Source: Alteribacter keqinensis (GTDB lineage: Bacteria > Bacillota > Bacilli > Bacillales > Salisediminibacteriaceae). Taken from it: a stretch of 64,000 nt of DNA. The notes below the pieces were generated by a model. That model was not told the origin of the DNA, made no database searches, and saw nothing but the letters and a program-made list of their open reading frames with translations. Position numbers and translations under genes: made by a program. Of this stretch, positions 50,730 to 59,407 are shown piece after piece. Position 1 is the first letter of the stretch, and each line of letters starts with the position of its first letter. Location of the stretch: positions 496,001 to 560,000 of the forward strand of contig NZ_RHIB01000002.1 in assembly GCF_003710255.1 (NCBI RefSeq), given 5' to 3'.

Positions 50730-51272
50730 TTATACAAACAAAATCTTAACACCGAACCCCACCAAAATGAGGCCTCCCAACATTTCGCTGTATCCTCCGA
50801 GGAGTCCTTCGACTTTTCTTCCAAGAAGCAGTCCCGCACACGTTAAAAAAGCGCTCATGATGCCAAAGGATACAAGAGTCAGTAACGTTTTCGCCCCGAG
50901 CATCCCCAGGCTCAACCCGACGGAAAAGCTGTCGATACTCACGCCCACAGCGAACAAAATGAGTCCTAATCCCACCGGCTGCAGAAAGCTTTTTGTATCT
51001 TTCGAAAAAGAAGAAAAAATCATCTGCAGGCCTAATATAATCAGCACGATTGCTCCAAGAAGATACGCAAACACACCCACGTACTGAGAAACGATCTTGC
51101 CTAAAATCATACCTAAAAGCGGCATGGCCACATGAAACAGGCCAACCGTCGTTCCGATCATCCCGATTTGGCGCAGACGGAGACCGATCATCCCCATCCC
51201 CACGGAGATGGAGAACGCGTCCATACTCAAAGCAAAAGCCATTATCCCTATCGTTAATGCTTCTCCAATCAC
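50730..51272 (-). CDS. mntP: Manganese efflux pump MntP
   Basis: A 180-residue protein with six membrane helices, exporting Mn2+ in the family. The conserved acidic helix ends FALSMDAFSISVGMG and VGVSIDSFSVGLSLG are present. The start is GTG with AAGGGGTGA upstream; that ribosome site lies in the arm of a long hairpin. It follows ywlC, as ywlD does in B. subtilis. Confidence 0.93.
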   Translation of the reverse strand: MIGEALTIGIMAFALSMDAFSISVGMGMIGLRLRQIGMIGTTVGLFHVAMPLLGMILGKIVSQYVGVFAYLLGAIVLIILGLQMIFSSFSKDTKSFLQPVGLGLILFAVGVSIDSFSVGLSLGMLGAKTLLTLVSFGIMSAFLTCAGLLLGRKVEGLLGGYSEMLGGLILVGFGVKILFV

Positions 51273-51279
51273 GAAATCA

Positions 51280-51320
51280 CCCCTTGGACGTGCTACTCTA
51301 CCGTATGCACGTCCAAGGGG
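51280..51320 (-). promoter_or_regulatory. Hairpin that covers the mntP ribosome binding site
   Basis: CCCCTTGGACGTGC (51280-51293) and its perfect complement (51307-51320) enclose a 13-base loop. On the mntP message the 3' arm ends in AAGGGG, the Shine-Dalgarno sequence, so folding would block translation. Read on the plus strand, the same hairpin plus TTTTATTT would be a terminator. Confidence 0.65.
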
Positions 51321-51322
51321 TT

Positions 51323-52396
51323 TTATTTCTGTAATTCGTTTTCAGTTAGAACTCTGTTTCCCGCCGCTTTTCTAAGCCTGTTCATCACAGCCTGACCGAG
51401 GGCTGCTTCACCCACCGTCCGGGCAAAAATAACGTCGACCGCCTCTCCGGAGTCAAAGCTTCTTAAAGCTCCGTACAGCTCCCGGGCAACGGTACTGATA
51501 TCACTTTCCGTGCCGCAGATTTCCTTTCTTCTCATCCCTGAAAACGTCTCGCTTTTCTCCACCGGAACGAGGATGCCTACATTTAATCCCTTACGATTTG
51601 CTTCGTCGATCTGTTCCTGAAAAAAACGGTCGGATCCGTCCACCAGGGTCATCTCTGCCTTCGGGGCATAGTGGGTGTATTTCATCCCCGGTGACCGTGG
51701 TGCTTCTTTTTCCTCCGCCAGTGACGGATCAACTGCTACTTTTCCCACCACCGCTTCGAGCTGTTCTTTCGTAATGCCGCCTGGGCGAAGAATCATCGGT
51801 TCCTCACCGGTACAGTCAACCACGGTAGATTCAAGACCGACTCCCGTGGCGCCTCCGTCCACAATCCCGGCAATTTTTCCTCTCAGGTCTTCCTGAACAT
51901 GGACTGCCGTCGTCGGACTCGGCCTTCCCGAAGTATTCGCGCTCGGGGCTGCAATCGGAAGCCCCGATGCTTCAATGACAGCGAGGGCTACGGGGTGATC
52001 GGGCATCCGGATTCCTACCGTATCGAGACCCGCGGTGACTTTCGTTGATAACCGGCCGTTATGACGAAAAACAAGAGTCAGTGGCCCCGGCCAAAAAGCA
52101 TTTATCAGCTTTTCACCAAGTTCATTTGTTTTTTCCACATACCGCTTCACATCATCCCTTTTGGCAATATGGACGATGAGGGGGTTATCAGACGGACGGC
52201 CTTTTGCCTGAAAAATCCGGTCTATGGCTTTATCAGATTGCGCATTTCCACCGAGACCATAGACGGTTTCAGTGGGAAAAGCCACAACTTCATTTTGTAT
52301 TAAACGTTCTGCTGCTTCCTGAATATGATGGGATTCTGCGAGGTTATCCACATCTTTTTCCACAGTCCATATAAACGTGTTCCGTTGATTAGTCAT
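51323..52396 (-). CDS. ywlC: L-threonylcarbamoyladenylate synthase (YwlC/Sua5)
   Basis: Makes threonylcarbamoyl-AMP for the t6A37 modification of ANN-decoding tRNAs. The 357 residues comprise a YrdC domain (about 25-210; KGRPSDNPLIVHI and PSANTSGRPSPT) and a carboxy-terminal Sua5 domain after the linker SPGMKYTHYAPK. GGAGG before the ATG at 52394-52396 sets the start. Confidence 0.95.
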   Translation of the reverse strand: MTNQRNTFIWTVEKDVDNLAESHHIQEAAERLIQNEVVAFPTETVYGLGGNAQSDKAIDRIFQAKGRPSDNPLIVHIAKRDDVKRYVEKTNELGEKLINAFWPGPLTLVFRHNGRLSTKVTAGLDTVGIRMPDHPVALAVIEASGLPIAAPSANTSGRPSPTTAVHVQEDLRGKIAGIVDGGATGVGLESTVVDCTGEEPMILRPGGITKEQLEAVVGKVAVDPSLAEEKEAPRSPGMKYTHYAPKAEMTLVDGSDRFFQEQIDEANRKGLNVGILVPVEKSETFSGMRRKEICGTESDISTVARELYGALRSFDSGEAVDVIFARTVGEAALGQAVMNRLRKAAGNRVLTENELQK

Positions 52397-52481
52397 TATT
52401 CGTTCCTCCTTGCTGTTGTCTATTTTGCGGATGTTTACACCGATTGTCAACGGCCCGGCAGGTTTGTGAAATAAGAAAGAG

Positions 52482-52566
52482 TTATCCACATTCATCGGTG
52501 GATAACTCCATGTTTTTGTTGATAACCTTGTTTATAAACTGTGGGTGAAACTTTTATTTATTCACA
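52482..52566. promoter_or_regulatory. DnaA-box cluster between ywlC and ywlB
   Basis: A perfect TTATCCACA (52482-52490) faces an inverted one-mismatch box (52497-52505), so GTTATCCAC and GTGGATAAC form an inverted repeat. TGTTGATAA (about 52518) and TTATTCACA (52558-52566) add weaker boxes. Two more (TGTGGACAA 53043, TGTGGATTA 53054) lie on the other side of ywlB. Confidence 0.7.
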
Positions 52567-53000
52567 GCCAGGCGGGTATGCATCACTTTCGGGCTCCGTT
52601 TTACGTTTTGTTTATAGTGATTCGACTCCCTGACCCTTTTCGGCACCTCATCGCTTTGAAGAAGGGAAAAGCCTACCTGCTCAAGGAACGCCTGCTGGCC
52701 GGACGTTAACAGATATAAGCTTTTATAGCCCCTTTTTTCTGCAAAGGCGGTGGCCGTTTCCAGAAATTCGAGCAGGAATACTGCCCCTACCTTTTCAGAA
52801 TCAATCACGAGGGAACGAAGAATCACATCTTTTTTCCCGATTCCAGCAAGTCCTGCCGTAGCTACCAGCTCGGCGTTTTCATTCTCTGCGACGATAAACT
52901 CCGTAGGCTCCTCGTCATAAACCTGCTCTATGACTCCGGCTTTAGAAAGGAGCCTCTGCAATTGCAATGTATCTTCTTCCAATGCTTTTCGCACGATCAT
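52554..53000 (-). CDS. ywlB: GNAT-family N-acetyltransferase YwlB
   Basis: A 148-residue acetyltransferase of the GNAT fold with IVRKALEEDTLQLQRLL at the amino end and a likely acetyl-CoA region around 82-104 (VGAVFLLEFLETATAFAEKRG), abbreviated here. Substrate unknown; the B. subtilis homologue at the same place is also uncharacterised. The start is uncertain: the ATG at 52998-53000 fits the family, but a GTG five codons upstream is possible. Confidence 0.8.
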   Translation of the reverse strand: MIVRKALEEDTLQLQRLLSKAGVIEQVYDEEPTEFIVAENENAELVATAGLAGIGKKDVILRSLVIDSEKVGAVFLLEFLETATAFAEKRGYKSLYLLTSGQQAFLEQVGFSLLQSDEVPKRVRESNHYKQNVKRSPKVMHTRLAVNK

Positions 53001-53159
53001 TCCCACATCGTCCACCCTTTCCAGTGTCGTTTTTACACCTTATGTGGACAACCTGTGGATTATGATACGAACGTTGATTTAATAGAGTGATGCCGGCGAA
53101 CCACTACCCTGTAAAACAATTTGGGAGATTTCAAACCTCTCATCGATGTTCTAAGCTTC

Positions 53160-53269
53160 GTTGACCGATATACGCTCTCTTTCCGCGGACTCGGGCTGAG
53201 CTTCCCCGGTAAGGTGCAAGGTCTAGCCTGTCTAGCACTTCCGCAGGAGTCTCGCATATTCCGGTCAAC
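53160..53269. repeat. GC-rich palindromic element (family P, copy 7)
   Basis: A 110-bp copy bounded by GTTGACCG and CGGTCAAC, with CTCTTTCCGCGGACTCG and CTTCCGCAGGAGTCTCGC inside. Confidence 0.75.
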
Positions 53270-53354
53270 TTAGCACAACACATTGAATATTCAGAGGATA
53301 AAGATAACCTGTCCAAAAACAAATCACACGCCTATTTTCATGCGCCATAACTGC

Positions 53355-53966
53355 CTATCCAAAAATCCTGTCTTTCAGCCCTCCGAAGAACTCTACGAAG
53401 AAGAACGTCACTTCCACTTCTTCCTCTTCACCTTCAGCATCTTCTTCTGCCGTCTCAGCTGCGACCGCATCCCCGTTACCGAAATCAAGGAAGCAAAGTG
53501 GCGGGAACAGTACGCACCACCAGTTGTCTCCTCGGCCTTCTCCGATTGACACAAGTACCGCTTCATATTCGCCTGCAGGGTACAAAAAATTCCCGTAAAG
53601 CTTCGTTGGAAACTGGACATCCTCGTAGCTTACAGTAAAATTCTCACTGCTCCCGGCAGCTTCAAGCTCTGACGCTACAATAGCCTCAAGCTCAGGCAGC
53701 CCCTCTTCGATCGTATTCCTCGCTTCTTCAAGAGACACAATTTCCTGGACCCATTCTGTGATCTGGACGTTAATCGCATCACGGATATTCCGCTTAACCA
53801 GCTGATCCACCGGACTATTACTGTTGGCGAGAATCCGCAGCCGGATTGACTCTTCCGGAATCGCATCCGGATCATTCGCATATGCCGGGTTTACCTGCTG
53901 GCCTTCCCAGCTCATGATCAAAACTAAAAAAGAAATAATTGTATAAATAAGGGCTCGTTGTTTCAT
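53355..53966 (-). CDS. spoIIR: Stage II sporulation protein SpoIIR
   Basis: A forespore-made signal that triggers SpoIIGA to process pro-sigma-E in the mother cell. The 203 residues include a signal segment (about 5-29) and the conserved ESIRLRILANSNSPVDQ and FPTKLYGNFLYPAGEYEAV blocks. Near the end lies a very acidic run (about 170-185). WWCVLFPPLCF is a family hallmark. Confidence 0.94.
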   Translation of the reverse strand: MKQRALIYTIISFLVLIMSWEGQQVNPAYANDPDAIPEESIRLRILANSNSPVDQLVKRNIRDAINVQITEWVQEIVSLEEARNTIEEGLPELEAIVASELEAAGSSENFTVSYEDVQFPTKLYGNFLYPAGEYEAVLVSIGEGRGDNWWCVLFPPLCFLDFGNGDAVAAETAEEDAEGEEEEVEVTFFFVEFFGGLKDRIFG

Positions 53967-54022
53967 TTTTCTGACACCTTCCTCTCACCAACCAGTCTGG
54001 TCACTGGTGAAAGAAAGTAAAC

Positions 54023-54064
54023 AGCCAATCGCCCGACATGTTATGACATGACTTGCGACTGGCT
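54023..54064 (-). terminator. Hairpin after prmC
   Basis: AGCCAATCGC and GCGACTGGCT pair with one mismatch around an inner CATGT/ACATG stem. The T tail is weak. Confidence 0.5.
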
Positions 54065-54069
54065 TTAAT

Positions 54070-54948
54070 TTAACGGGTAAATAAGACGATCCGGTCTTTC
54101 CCGTTGATGTCCTTTAACACCCTGATATCCCCGCTTTGTCCAAGGTGCTCCTGCAATAATCCAGGCACGCTTCTTCCCTGATCGAAGCCGATTTCAAAGG
54201 CCACCATTCCCGGCTGTTTCAGCACAGATCCAAGCTGCCGGGCCATCCCTCTGTAAAAAACAAGTCCGTCTTCCCCGCCGAACAGAGCGGTTTCAGGGTC
54301 GAAATCCCGGACGTTTTTCGCAAGACCCTCTCTTTGTCCTTCCGGAATATACGGCGGGTTTGAGACCACGATGTCCACTTTAGCATCGTTTTCGACCAAA
54401 GGTCCAAGAAGGTCCCCGTGGACAAATGCGACTTCCGCCTCCAGCCTCCGGGCATTTTCCTTCGCCACTTTTATCGCAGCTTCTGAAATATCCACTGCCT
54501 GGATTTTTGGAGACCATCCTCGTTCCTTTAATTCTTTAAACAGCGTAATGGCAATGATTCCGCTTCCTGTCCCAACGTCAACGAGATGAAGGGGATGATC
54601 CTTCGGGAACCTCTCTTCCGCCTCAGTAAGAACCGATTCAATCAGCTCTTCTGTTTCAGGACGCGGGATAAGCACGTCTTTTGACACGCGAAACGTACGG
54701 CCGTAAAACTCTTCCACACCGGTAATGTGCTGAACCGGAACCCCGGTTGCTGCGGTCTTTACGTCACGCTGAAACAGCTCCCATACGGCGGGATCGAGTT
54801 CGGTTCTCATCTCTGACAGCCAGCGAGCCCGGCTCCAGCCTGTATGATGGCTGAGAAGTACCTCTGCGACTCCCGGCTCAACATCGTTTTTTTCTAAAAA
54901 AGAAGAAGCCCATGCAAGGGCTTCGTATACTCTTTGATCTTTTTCCAT
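54070..54948 (-). CDS. prmC: Peptide chain release factor N5-glutamine methyltransferase
   Basis: Methylates the glutamine of the GGQ motif in release factors. The 292 residues show the SAM motif VDVGTGSGIIAI and the catalytic SNPPYIPEG. It starts three bases after its substrate gene prfA ends. Confidence 0.96.
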   Translation of the reverse strand: MEKDQRVYEALAWASSFLEKNDVEPGVAEVLLSHHTGWSRARWLSEMRTELDPAVWELFQRDVKTAATGVPVQHITGVEEFYGRTFRVSKDVLIPRPETEELIESVLTEAEERFPKDHPLHLVDVGTGSGIIAITLFKELKERGWSPKIQAVDISEAAIKVAKENARRLEAEVAFVHGDLLGPLVENDAKVDIVVSNPPYIPEGQREGLAKNVRDFDPETALFGGEDGLVFYRGMARQLGSVLKQPGMVAFEIGFDQGRSVPGLLQEHLGQSGDIRVLKDINGKDRIVLFTR

Positions 54949-54951
54949 CAG

Positions 54952-56022
54952 TTACTCTCCTGCCTGCTCCATTGCTCTGGACTGTTCTTCGACAATGAGG
55001 GCCTCAATAATTTCATCAAGCTTCCCCTGAAGAATCTGGTCAAGCTTCTGAATGGTAAGACCGATACGGTGGTCCGTTACCCGGCTTTGCGGGAAATTGT
55101 ACGTACGGATTCGCTCTGATCGGTCACCGGTACCTACGGCAGATTTACGGGCATCATCATATTTAGCCTGTTCTTCTTTTTGAACCTTATCATAGATTCG
55201 GGCACGAAGTACCTTCATCGCTTTTTCCTTGTTCTTAATCTGGGACTTTTCGTCCTGACACGATACAACAGTGTTTGTCGGCAAGTGTGTAAGACGAACG
55301 GCTGACATTGTCGTGTTAACACTCTGTCCGCCCGGTCCGCTCGATGTAAATGTATCAACGCGGATATCTTTTTCGTGAATATCCACTTCTACTTCTTCCG
55401 CTTCAGGCATCACGGCTACCGTTGCTGTAGATGTATGGATACGGCCACCGGATTCTGTTGATGGTACACGCTGCACACGGTGGGCACCGTTCTCGTACTT
55501 AAGCTTTGAGTAAGCACCTTTTCCGTTAACCATAAAGATCACTTCTTTAAAGCCACCGATTCCTGTCTGGTTCGTTTCAATGACTTCAATCTTCCAGCCC
55601 TGATCCTCCGCATAGCGCGAATACATCCGGTACAGGTCACCGGCAAACAAGGCAGCTTCATCACCGCCGGCTGCCCCCCGGACCTCAACGATAACGTTCT
55701 TGTCGTCGTTCGGGTCTTTAGGTAAAAGAAGAATGTGGAGCCTTTCTTCCAATGGAGGGATGCGGTCTGACAGCTCATCCATCTCCATCTTGACCATCTC
55801 GTACATTTCATCATCAAGGTTGTCGTTCAGCATTTCACGGGCGTCGTCATACTGAGACTTAACCTCTTTGTATTCCCGGTATGTCATTACTGTATCTTCA
55901 ATATCGGATTGTTCCTTGGAATACTCCCGGAGTTTGTTTGTATCACTGATCACATCCGGATCCATAAGTAATTCATTTAAACGTTCATAGCGTTCTTCAA
56001 CCGCTTGCAGGCGTTCAAACAT
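54952..56022 (-). CDS. prfA: Peptide chain release factor 1
   Basis: Ends translation at UAA and UAG. The 356 residues match B. subtilis RF1. The GGQ loop [12 protein letters not shown] is present. GAGGTGAAG before the ATG at 56020-56022 sets the start; a GTG three codons earlier lies in the ribosome site. Confidence 0.97.
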   Translation of the reverse strand: MFERLQAVEERYERLNELLMDPDVISDTNKLREYSKEQSDIEDTVMTYREYKEVKSQYDDAREMLNDNLDDEMYEMVKMEMDELSDRIPPLEERLHILLLPKDPNDDKNVIVEVRGAAGGDEAALFAGDLYRMYSRYAEDQGWKIEVIETNQTGIGGFKEVIFMVNGKGAYSKLKYENGAHRVQRVPSTESGGRIHTSTATVAVMPEAEEVEVDIHEKDIRVDTFTSSGPGGQSVNTTMSAVRLTHLPTNTVVSCQDEKSQIKNKEKAMKVLRARIYDKVQKEEQAKYDDARKSAVGTGDRSERIRTYNFPQSRVTDHRIGLTIQKLDQILQGKLDEIIEALIVEEQSRAMEQAGE

Positions 56023-56131
56023 TCTCTTCACCTCATCTTCTGCATAACAGTCTTATTATAGTACAGCCCGCCTCTGCCGTCAAAGCCCCCTCAATCCCCC
56101 CTCTTTGTCAAGCGAACACCGGAAATTGTGC

Positions 56132-56144
56132 GGGGACAGACCCC
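56132..56144. repeat. GGGGACAGACCCC dispersed element, copy 8
   Basis: Preceded by AAATTGTGC, the complement-like tail seen in copies 1 and 6. Confidence 0.6.
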
Positions 56145-56254
56145 ATAGCTGTCAAGTTAAGCAAAACTTGGGGGCTTCTTCTCTTTTTTTTTACGGAATC
56201 CTTAGGAACCCATATCAAAGAAGCCTTCTGTCGGAAGATTTTTTTGAACAAGGA

Positions 56255-56450
56255 TGAATTCCGCTACAGGCGGACGCTTTCCGCGGGCATCGCCTCAGTC
56301 TCCTCGGGAAAAGCGCCCTGCGGGGTCTTCGGGTGGGTTTTTCCTGCTTCTTCCTCTACTAGCGTATGCTTCGAAGTATCTGCGTCGAAGCAACTCGATG
56401 ATTATTCGTGATGTAAACGCTCGTCGCTGGAGTCGCCACCTTTCGCTCCA
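56255..56450. repeat. GC-rich palindromic element (family P, copy 8) with the nested module
   Basis: Outer blocks CGCTTTCCGCGGGC and CCCTGCGGGGTCTTC are followed by the approximately 85-bp module (56341-56424: CTGCTTCTTCCTCT, TGCGTCGAAGCAACTCG, ATTCGTGATGTAAACGCTCG) and a degraded closing arm. Confidence 0.7.
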
Positions 56451-56834
56451 TTTCTCCTTTATCAAATAAGATTCACACGAGACAAGTTGATCCCTAAATC
56501 TTGTATGATTTCTTTTTCTTCTTTCTATTTTATCGTGTTTTTCAAAATCGCAATTGGTGTTTCTCTTTTCTTCTTTTTACACTTTCTACATCGACTGCCA
56601 ACCGCCTAAATGTATAGTTAAAATAGTTTCCTCAACTTACTTGGTGATATACAATCTCTTCCCTCTTAAACAACGCACTACGCGCACCAAATGTAATATC
56701 ATACTGGAGATTAAAAGAGCGATGAGTTGGCCACACAGGTGACATTCAAAACGCTCCTTAAAAGGAGGATACCCTCATGTGAAAAACATTAAGCCACCTC
56801 ATGATAAACGCTTTTTAGGTTGAACATGAAAGAG
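56451..56834. other. AT-rich gap without a recognised gene
   Basis: Lies between two palindromic elements; no reading frame, RNA or promoter could be supported. Confidence 0.35.
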
Positions 56835-57031
56835 GATGTAGCCGGAATGGCCGAGACTCCTGTGGTAGTCGGGGCCAAGGTGAGACCCCGCAACGACGAG
56901 CGCTTACTTCAAGAATAAGCTGCGAGCTGCTTCGACGCAGTCAGCTTGGAACCATTACTATCAGAGGAAGAAGCACAAGTGAGGAGGCTCACCGGACCAC
57001 CACGGAAAGCGAAGGACATTCCGGCTACATC
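56835..57031. repeat. GC-rich palindromic element (family P, copy 9) with the nested module
   Basis: Outer ends GATGTAGCCGGAATGG and CATTCCGGCTACATC pair almost perfectly. The module (56890-56977) is the reverse complement of that in copies 6 and 8 but holds the same position relative to the outer arms. Confidence 0.8.
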
Positions 57032-57084
57032 CAGAAACCTTCAGCTTTCTGAAAATAGAGCCACACCTTAACTTGATGGCTATA

Positions 57085-57097
57085 GGGACAGACCCCC
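57085..57097. repeat. GGGACAGACCCCC dispersed element, copy 9
   Basis: Preceded by GGCTATA as in copy 7. It stands between the last palindromic element and the reductase gene. Confidence 0.55.
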
Positions 57098-57180
57098 AAA
57101 CTTTTAATTCCCCGTTTTTTTTAGAGGGATTAGTGGGATATTGTAGAATAGATGCAGTCATAGATGAGGAGGAGCATAGA

Positions 57181-58509
57181 ATGAACTACGTAATTATCGG
57201 CGGTGATGCAGCAGGCATGAGTGCAGCCATGCAGATTGTCCGCACAGATAAAAAAGCAAAGGTTACAACACTTGAAATGGGTGGTATTTATTCATACGCC
57301 CAATGCGGCCTGCCTTATTACATTGGAGGCCTCACGGAGTCCAGTGATGACCTGATCGCACGAAGCCGGGATACATTTGAAGAAGAATACGGGATTGACG
57401 CCCGGGTTTATCATAAAGTTACGAAGATCGACACCGAGGGAAAGCGTGTTTTCGGAACCAATCTAAAAAACGGGGAGTCGTTTGAGATTTCATATGACAA
57501 ATGTCTTGTAGCAACCGGTGCCGCACCAGTGGTCCCTCCTTTTGAAGGGACGGGACTGGAAGGTGTCCATACCCTTAAGACGATTCCGGATGCGGAAGCT
57601 ATCGTTGACGACCTGGAAAACGCCTCCGATGTTACCGTTATCGGAGGCGGCTACATTGGCCTTGAAATGGCGGAGAACCTTGTGGAAAAAGGAAAAAAGG
57701 TGCGCATCATTGACCAGGCATCCCGTCTCGGTTCGGTTTACGACAAAGAATTCAGTAAAGCAATTGAAGACGAAGCCGCACGTCACGGCATTGAAGTCGT
57801 TACCGGTGAGTCAGTTGAACGTTTTGAAGGTGAAGAACGGGTAAAGTCCGTCGTGACAGGAGGCAAAACGTACTCTACAGACTTGGTCATCGTCGCCATC
57901 GGGGTAAAACCAAACACGAGCATGATTGATGACACACGGGTCCACGCAAGCGAAAACGGCGCCATTATCGTCAACGCCTATATGGAAACAAACGTGGAAG
58001 ACCTTTACGCAGCCGGTGACTGTGCAACCCAGTACCACCGGATTAAAGAGAAAAACGATTACCAGCCTCTCGGAACGCATGCCAACAAACAGGGCCGGAT
58101 CGCCGGTATTAATATGAGCGGCGGCTCCCAGCCTTTTCAGGGAATCGTCGGTACATCAATCATGAAATTCTTTGACCTGACAGTAGGCAAGACCGGACTC
58201 GGGGAAAAAGAAGCAGAGGACCTTGGCTTTGACTTTGAAACACTTGAATTTGAAGGACACTCCAACGCTGGGTACTATCCGGGCAACGAACCTCTGTTGT
58301 TAAAGGTCATCAGCCACAAAAATACCGGTCACCTTCTCGGACTTCAGGCCGTCGGGAAAAACGGCGTGGACAAGCGGATTGACGTGGCAGCAACGGCGCT
58401 GTATCACCGCATGACCATGGCTGATATTGAAAATCTTGACCTGAGCTACGCCCCTCCATACAACGGAGTATGGGATCCTTTGCAGCAGGCGGCCAGACGG
58501 ATGAAGTAG
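57181..58509 (+). CDS. cdr: CoA-disulfide reductase (FAD-dependent pyridine nucleotide-disulfide oxidoreductase)
   Basis: A 442-residue single-cysteine flavoenzyme. FAD motif IIGGDAAGMSAA at the amino end, active Cys42 in SYAQCGLPYY, NAD(P)H motif VTVIGGGYIGLEMAE (about 154-168), second FAD motif VEDLYAAGDCA, and a dimerisation domain ending in PPYNGVWDP. Such enzymes keep coenzyme A reduced; NADH oxidase or peroxidase activity are alternatives. The ATG follows GAGGAGGAG; a frame open to 57073 is not used. One of few plus-strand genes, possibly inserted beside repeats. Confidence 0.9.
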   Translation: MNYVIIGGDAAGMSAAMQIVRTDKKAKVTTLEMGGIYSYAQCGLPYYIGGLTESSDDLIARSRDTFEEEYGIDARVYHKVTKIDTEGKRVFGTNLKNGESFEISYDKCLVATGAAPVVPPFEGTGLEGVHTLKTIPDAEAIVDDLENASDVTVIGGGYIGLEMAENLVEKGKKVRIIDQASRLGSVYDKEFSKAIEDEAARHGIEVVTGESVERFEGEERVKSVVTGGKTYSTDLVIVAIGVKPNTSMIDDTRVHASENGAIIVNAYMETNVEDLYAAGDCATQYHRIKEKNDYQPLGTHANKQGRIAGINMSGGSQPFQGIVGTSIMKFFDLTVGKTGLGEKEAEDLGFDFETLEFEGHSNAGYYPGNEPLLLKVISHKNTGHLLGLQAVGKNGVDKRIDVAATALYHRMTMADIENLDLSYAPPYNGVWDPLQQAARRMK

Positions 58510-58549
58510 GAGGTAGCGCATTGCGTGAAAAATGTCTAATTTTGACGAA

Positions 58550-58671
58550 TTCTCTTTAAACGGACGAAAAGTCTGCATAAACCGGGCCAAACTCTGCTTA
58601 AACCATCTGAAGTTCTCCATAAACAGCCCGAAACTCTCCATAAAACCATAAAAGTTCTCCATAAACCTCCG
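58550..58671. repeat. 21-bp-period degenerate array, family C (copy 2)
   Basis: Five CATAAA-type words at 58576, 58597, 58618, 58639 and 58660, exactly 21 bases apart, are the minus-strand TTTATG units of family C. The flank GAGAATTCGTCAAAATT matches the first copy. It lies between the reductase stop codon and its terminator. Confidence 0.88.
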
Positions 58672-58694
58672 CCCCTATCCGCCCCCCGCAAATA

Positions 58695-58731
58695 CAAAAA
58701 AGACACCTGTTGGCTGGCAGGTGCCTTTTTT
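58695..58731. terminator. Bidirectional terminator
   Basis: ACCTG and CAGGT extended by AAAAAAG and CTTTTTT. Serves the convergent reductase and lipoprotein genes. Confidence 0.8.
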
Positions 58732-58770
58732 GATTTATATTAACTATTATGGGGGAGCAATGTTTACACC

Positions 58771-59259
58771 TTACCTGAAATCATTGACCACAACTCGGTA
58801 CTCATAGCGAGGATTAGCGGCCTTCAGCTTTTCTTCCACTTCCCGGACTTTTGCGTCTTTCTCTTTCTGGGTAAGACCGTCGTTGTCAATCTGCATGTTT
58901 ACCCATGCATGAGCCCCGTTCAGAAGAATCATTCCCGGTGTTACACCCGGCGTGGAGTAAATGACGTTTTCCATCATATCCTGATCTTCACCAATCGTCT
59001 GGCGCGCTGACAACGGATCCCGGTAGCTGAGCCCGTTTACGTTTTCTCTATGATCTGTATGCTGCGGTTGTCTCATTTCATTAATGGCACCATAATTTGC
59101 AGGGCCCGGTCCGAACAGTCCATGTGCAACGTTACGCTGAAAAGGATGATTCGGTTCATTTGGCTTGTTCATGCTCTCTACATCAGGTGTATCCATATCA
59201 GAGCATCCCACAGTCACCAAAAGCATGACAAGGGCGAGGCTCTTAAGGATGAGTTTCAT
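58771..59259 (-). CDS. Small lipoprotein, YhcN/YlaJ-like
   Basis: A 162-residue lipoprotein with a lipobox VTVGC at residues 15-19. The end (about 92-162) holds a small alpha-beta region (NVIYSTPGVTPGMILLNGAHAW, abbreviated; LTQKEKDAKVREVEEKLK; YRVVVNDF) resembling the sporulation lipoprotein family YhcN/YlaJ. That would suit a spore former, but the assignment is tentative. GGAGGTG precedes the ATG at 59257-59259. Confidence 0.7.
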   Translation of the reverse strand: MKLILKSLALVMLLVTVGCSDMDTPDVESMNKPNEPNHPFQRNVAHGLFGPGPANYGAINEMRQPQHTDHRENVNGLSYRDPLSARQTIGEDQDMMENVIYSTPGVTPGMILLNGAHAWVNMQIDNDGLTQKEKDAKVREVEEKLKAANPRYEYRVVVNDFR

Positions 59260-59407
59260 GATGAACACCTCCTATCCAGTAGCATAACCAAACACGCCTT
59301 CTTTTAGTCTTCACGGTGCTATGATTTTATGGGCAAAATTCAGCATTGCCCGGACGTACAAAAGTGCTTAAACTAAGGGTGGAAGTCATTTATTAGGAGT
59401 CGATACG

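Noticed and set aside
51273-51322. yybP-ykoY manganese riboswitch upstream of mntP
   Set aside because: The gap is only 50 bases and holds a simple hairpin, too short for that riboswitch.
58300-58662. A 120-codon minus-strand frame starting in array C copy 2
   Set aside because: Most of it is antisense to the reductase gene; only the repeat-encoded start is of interest.
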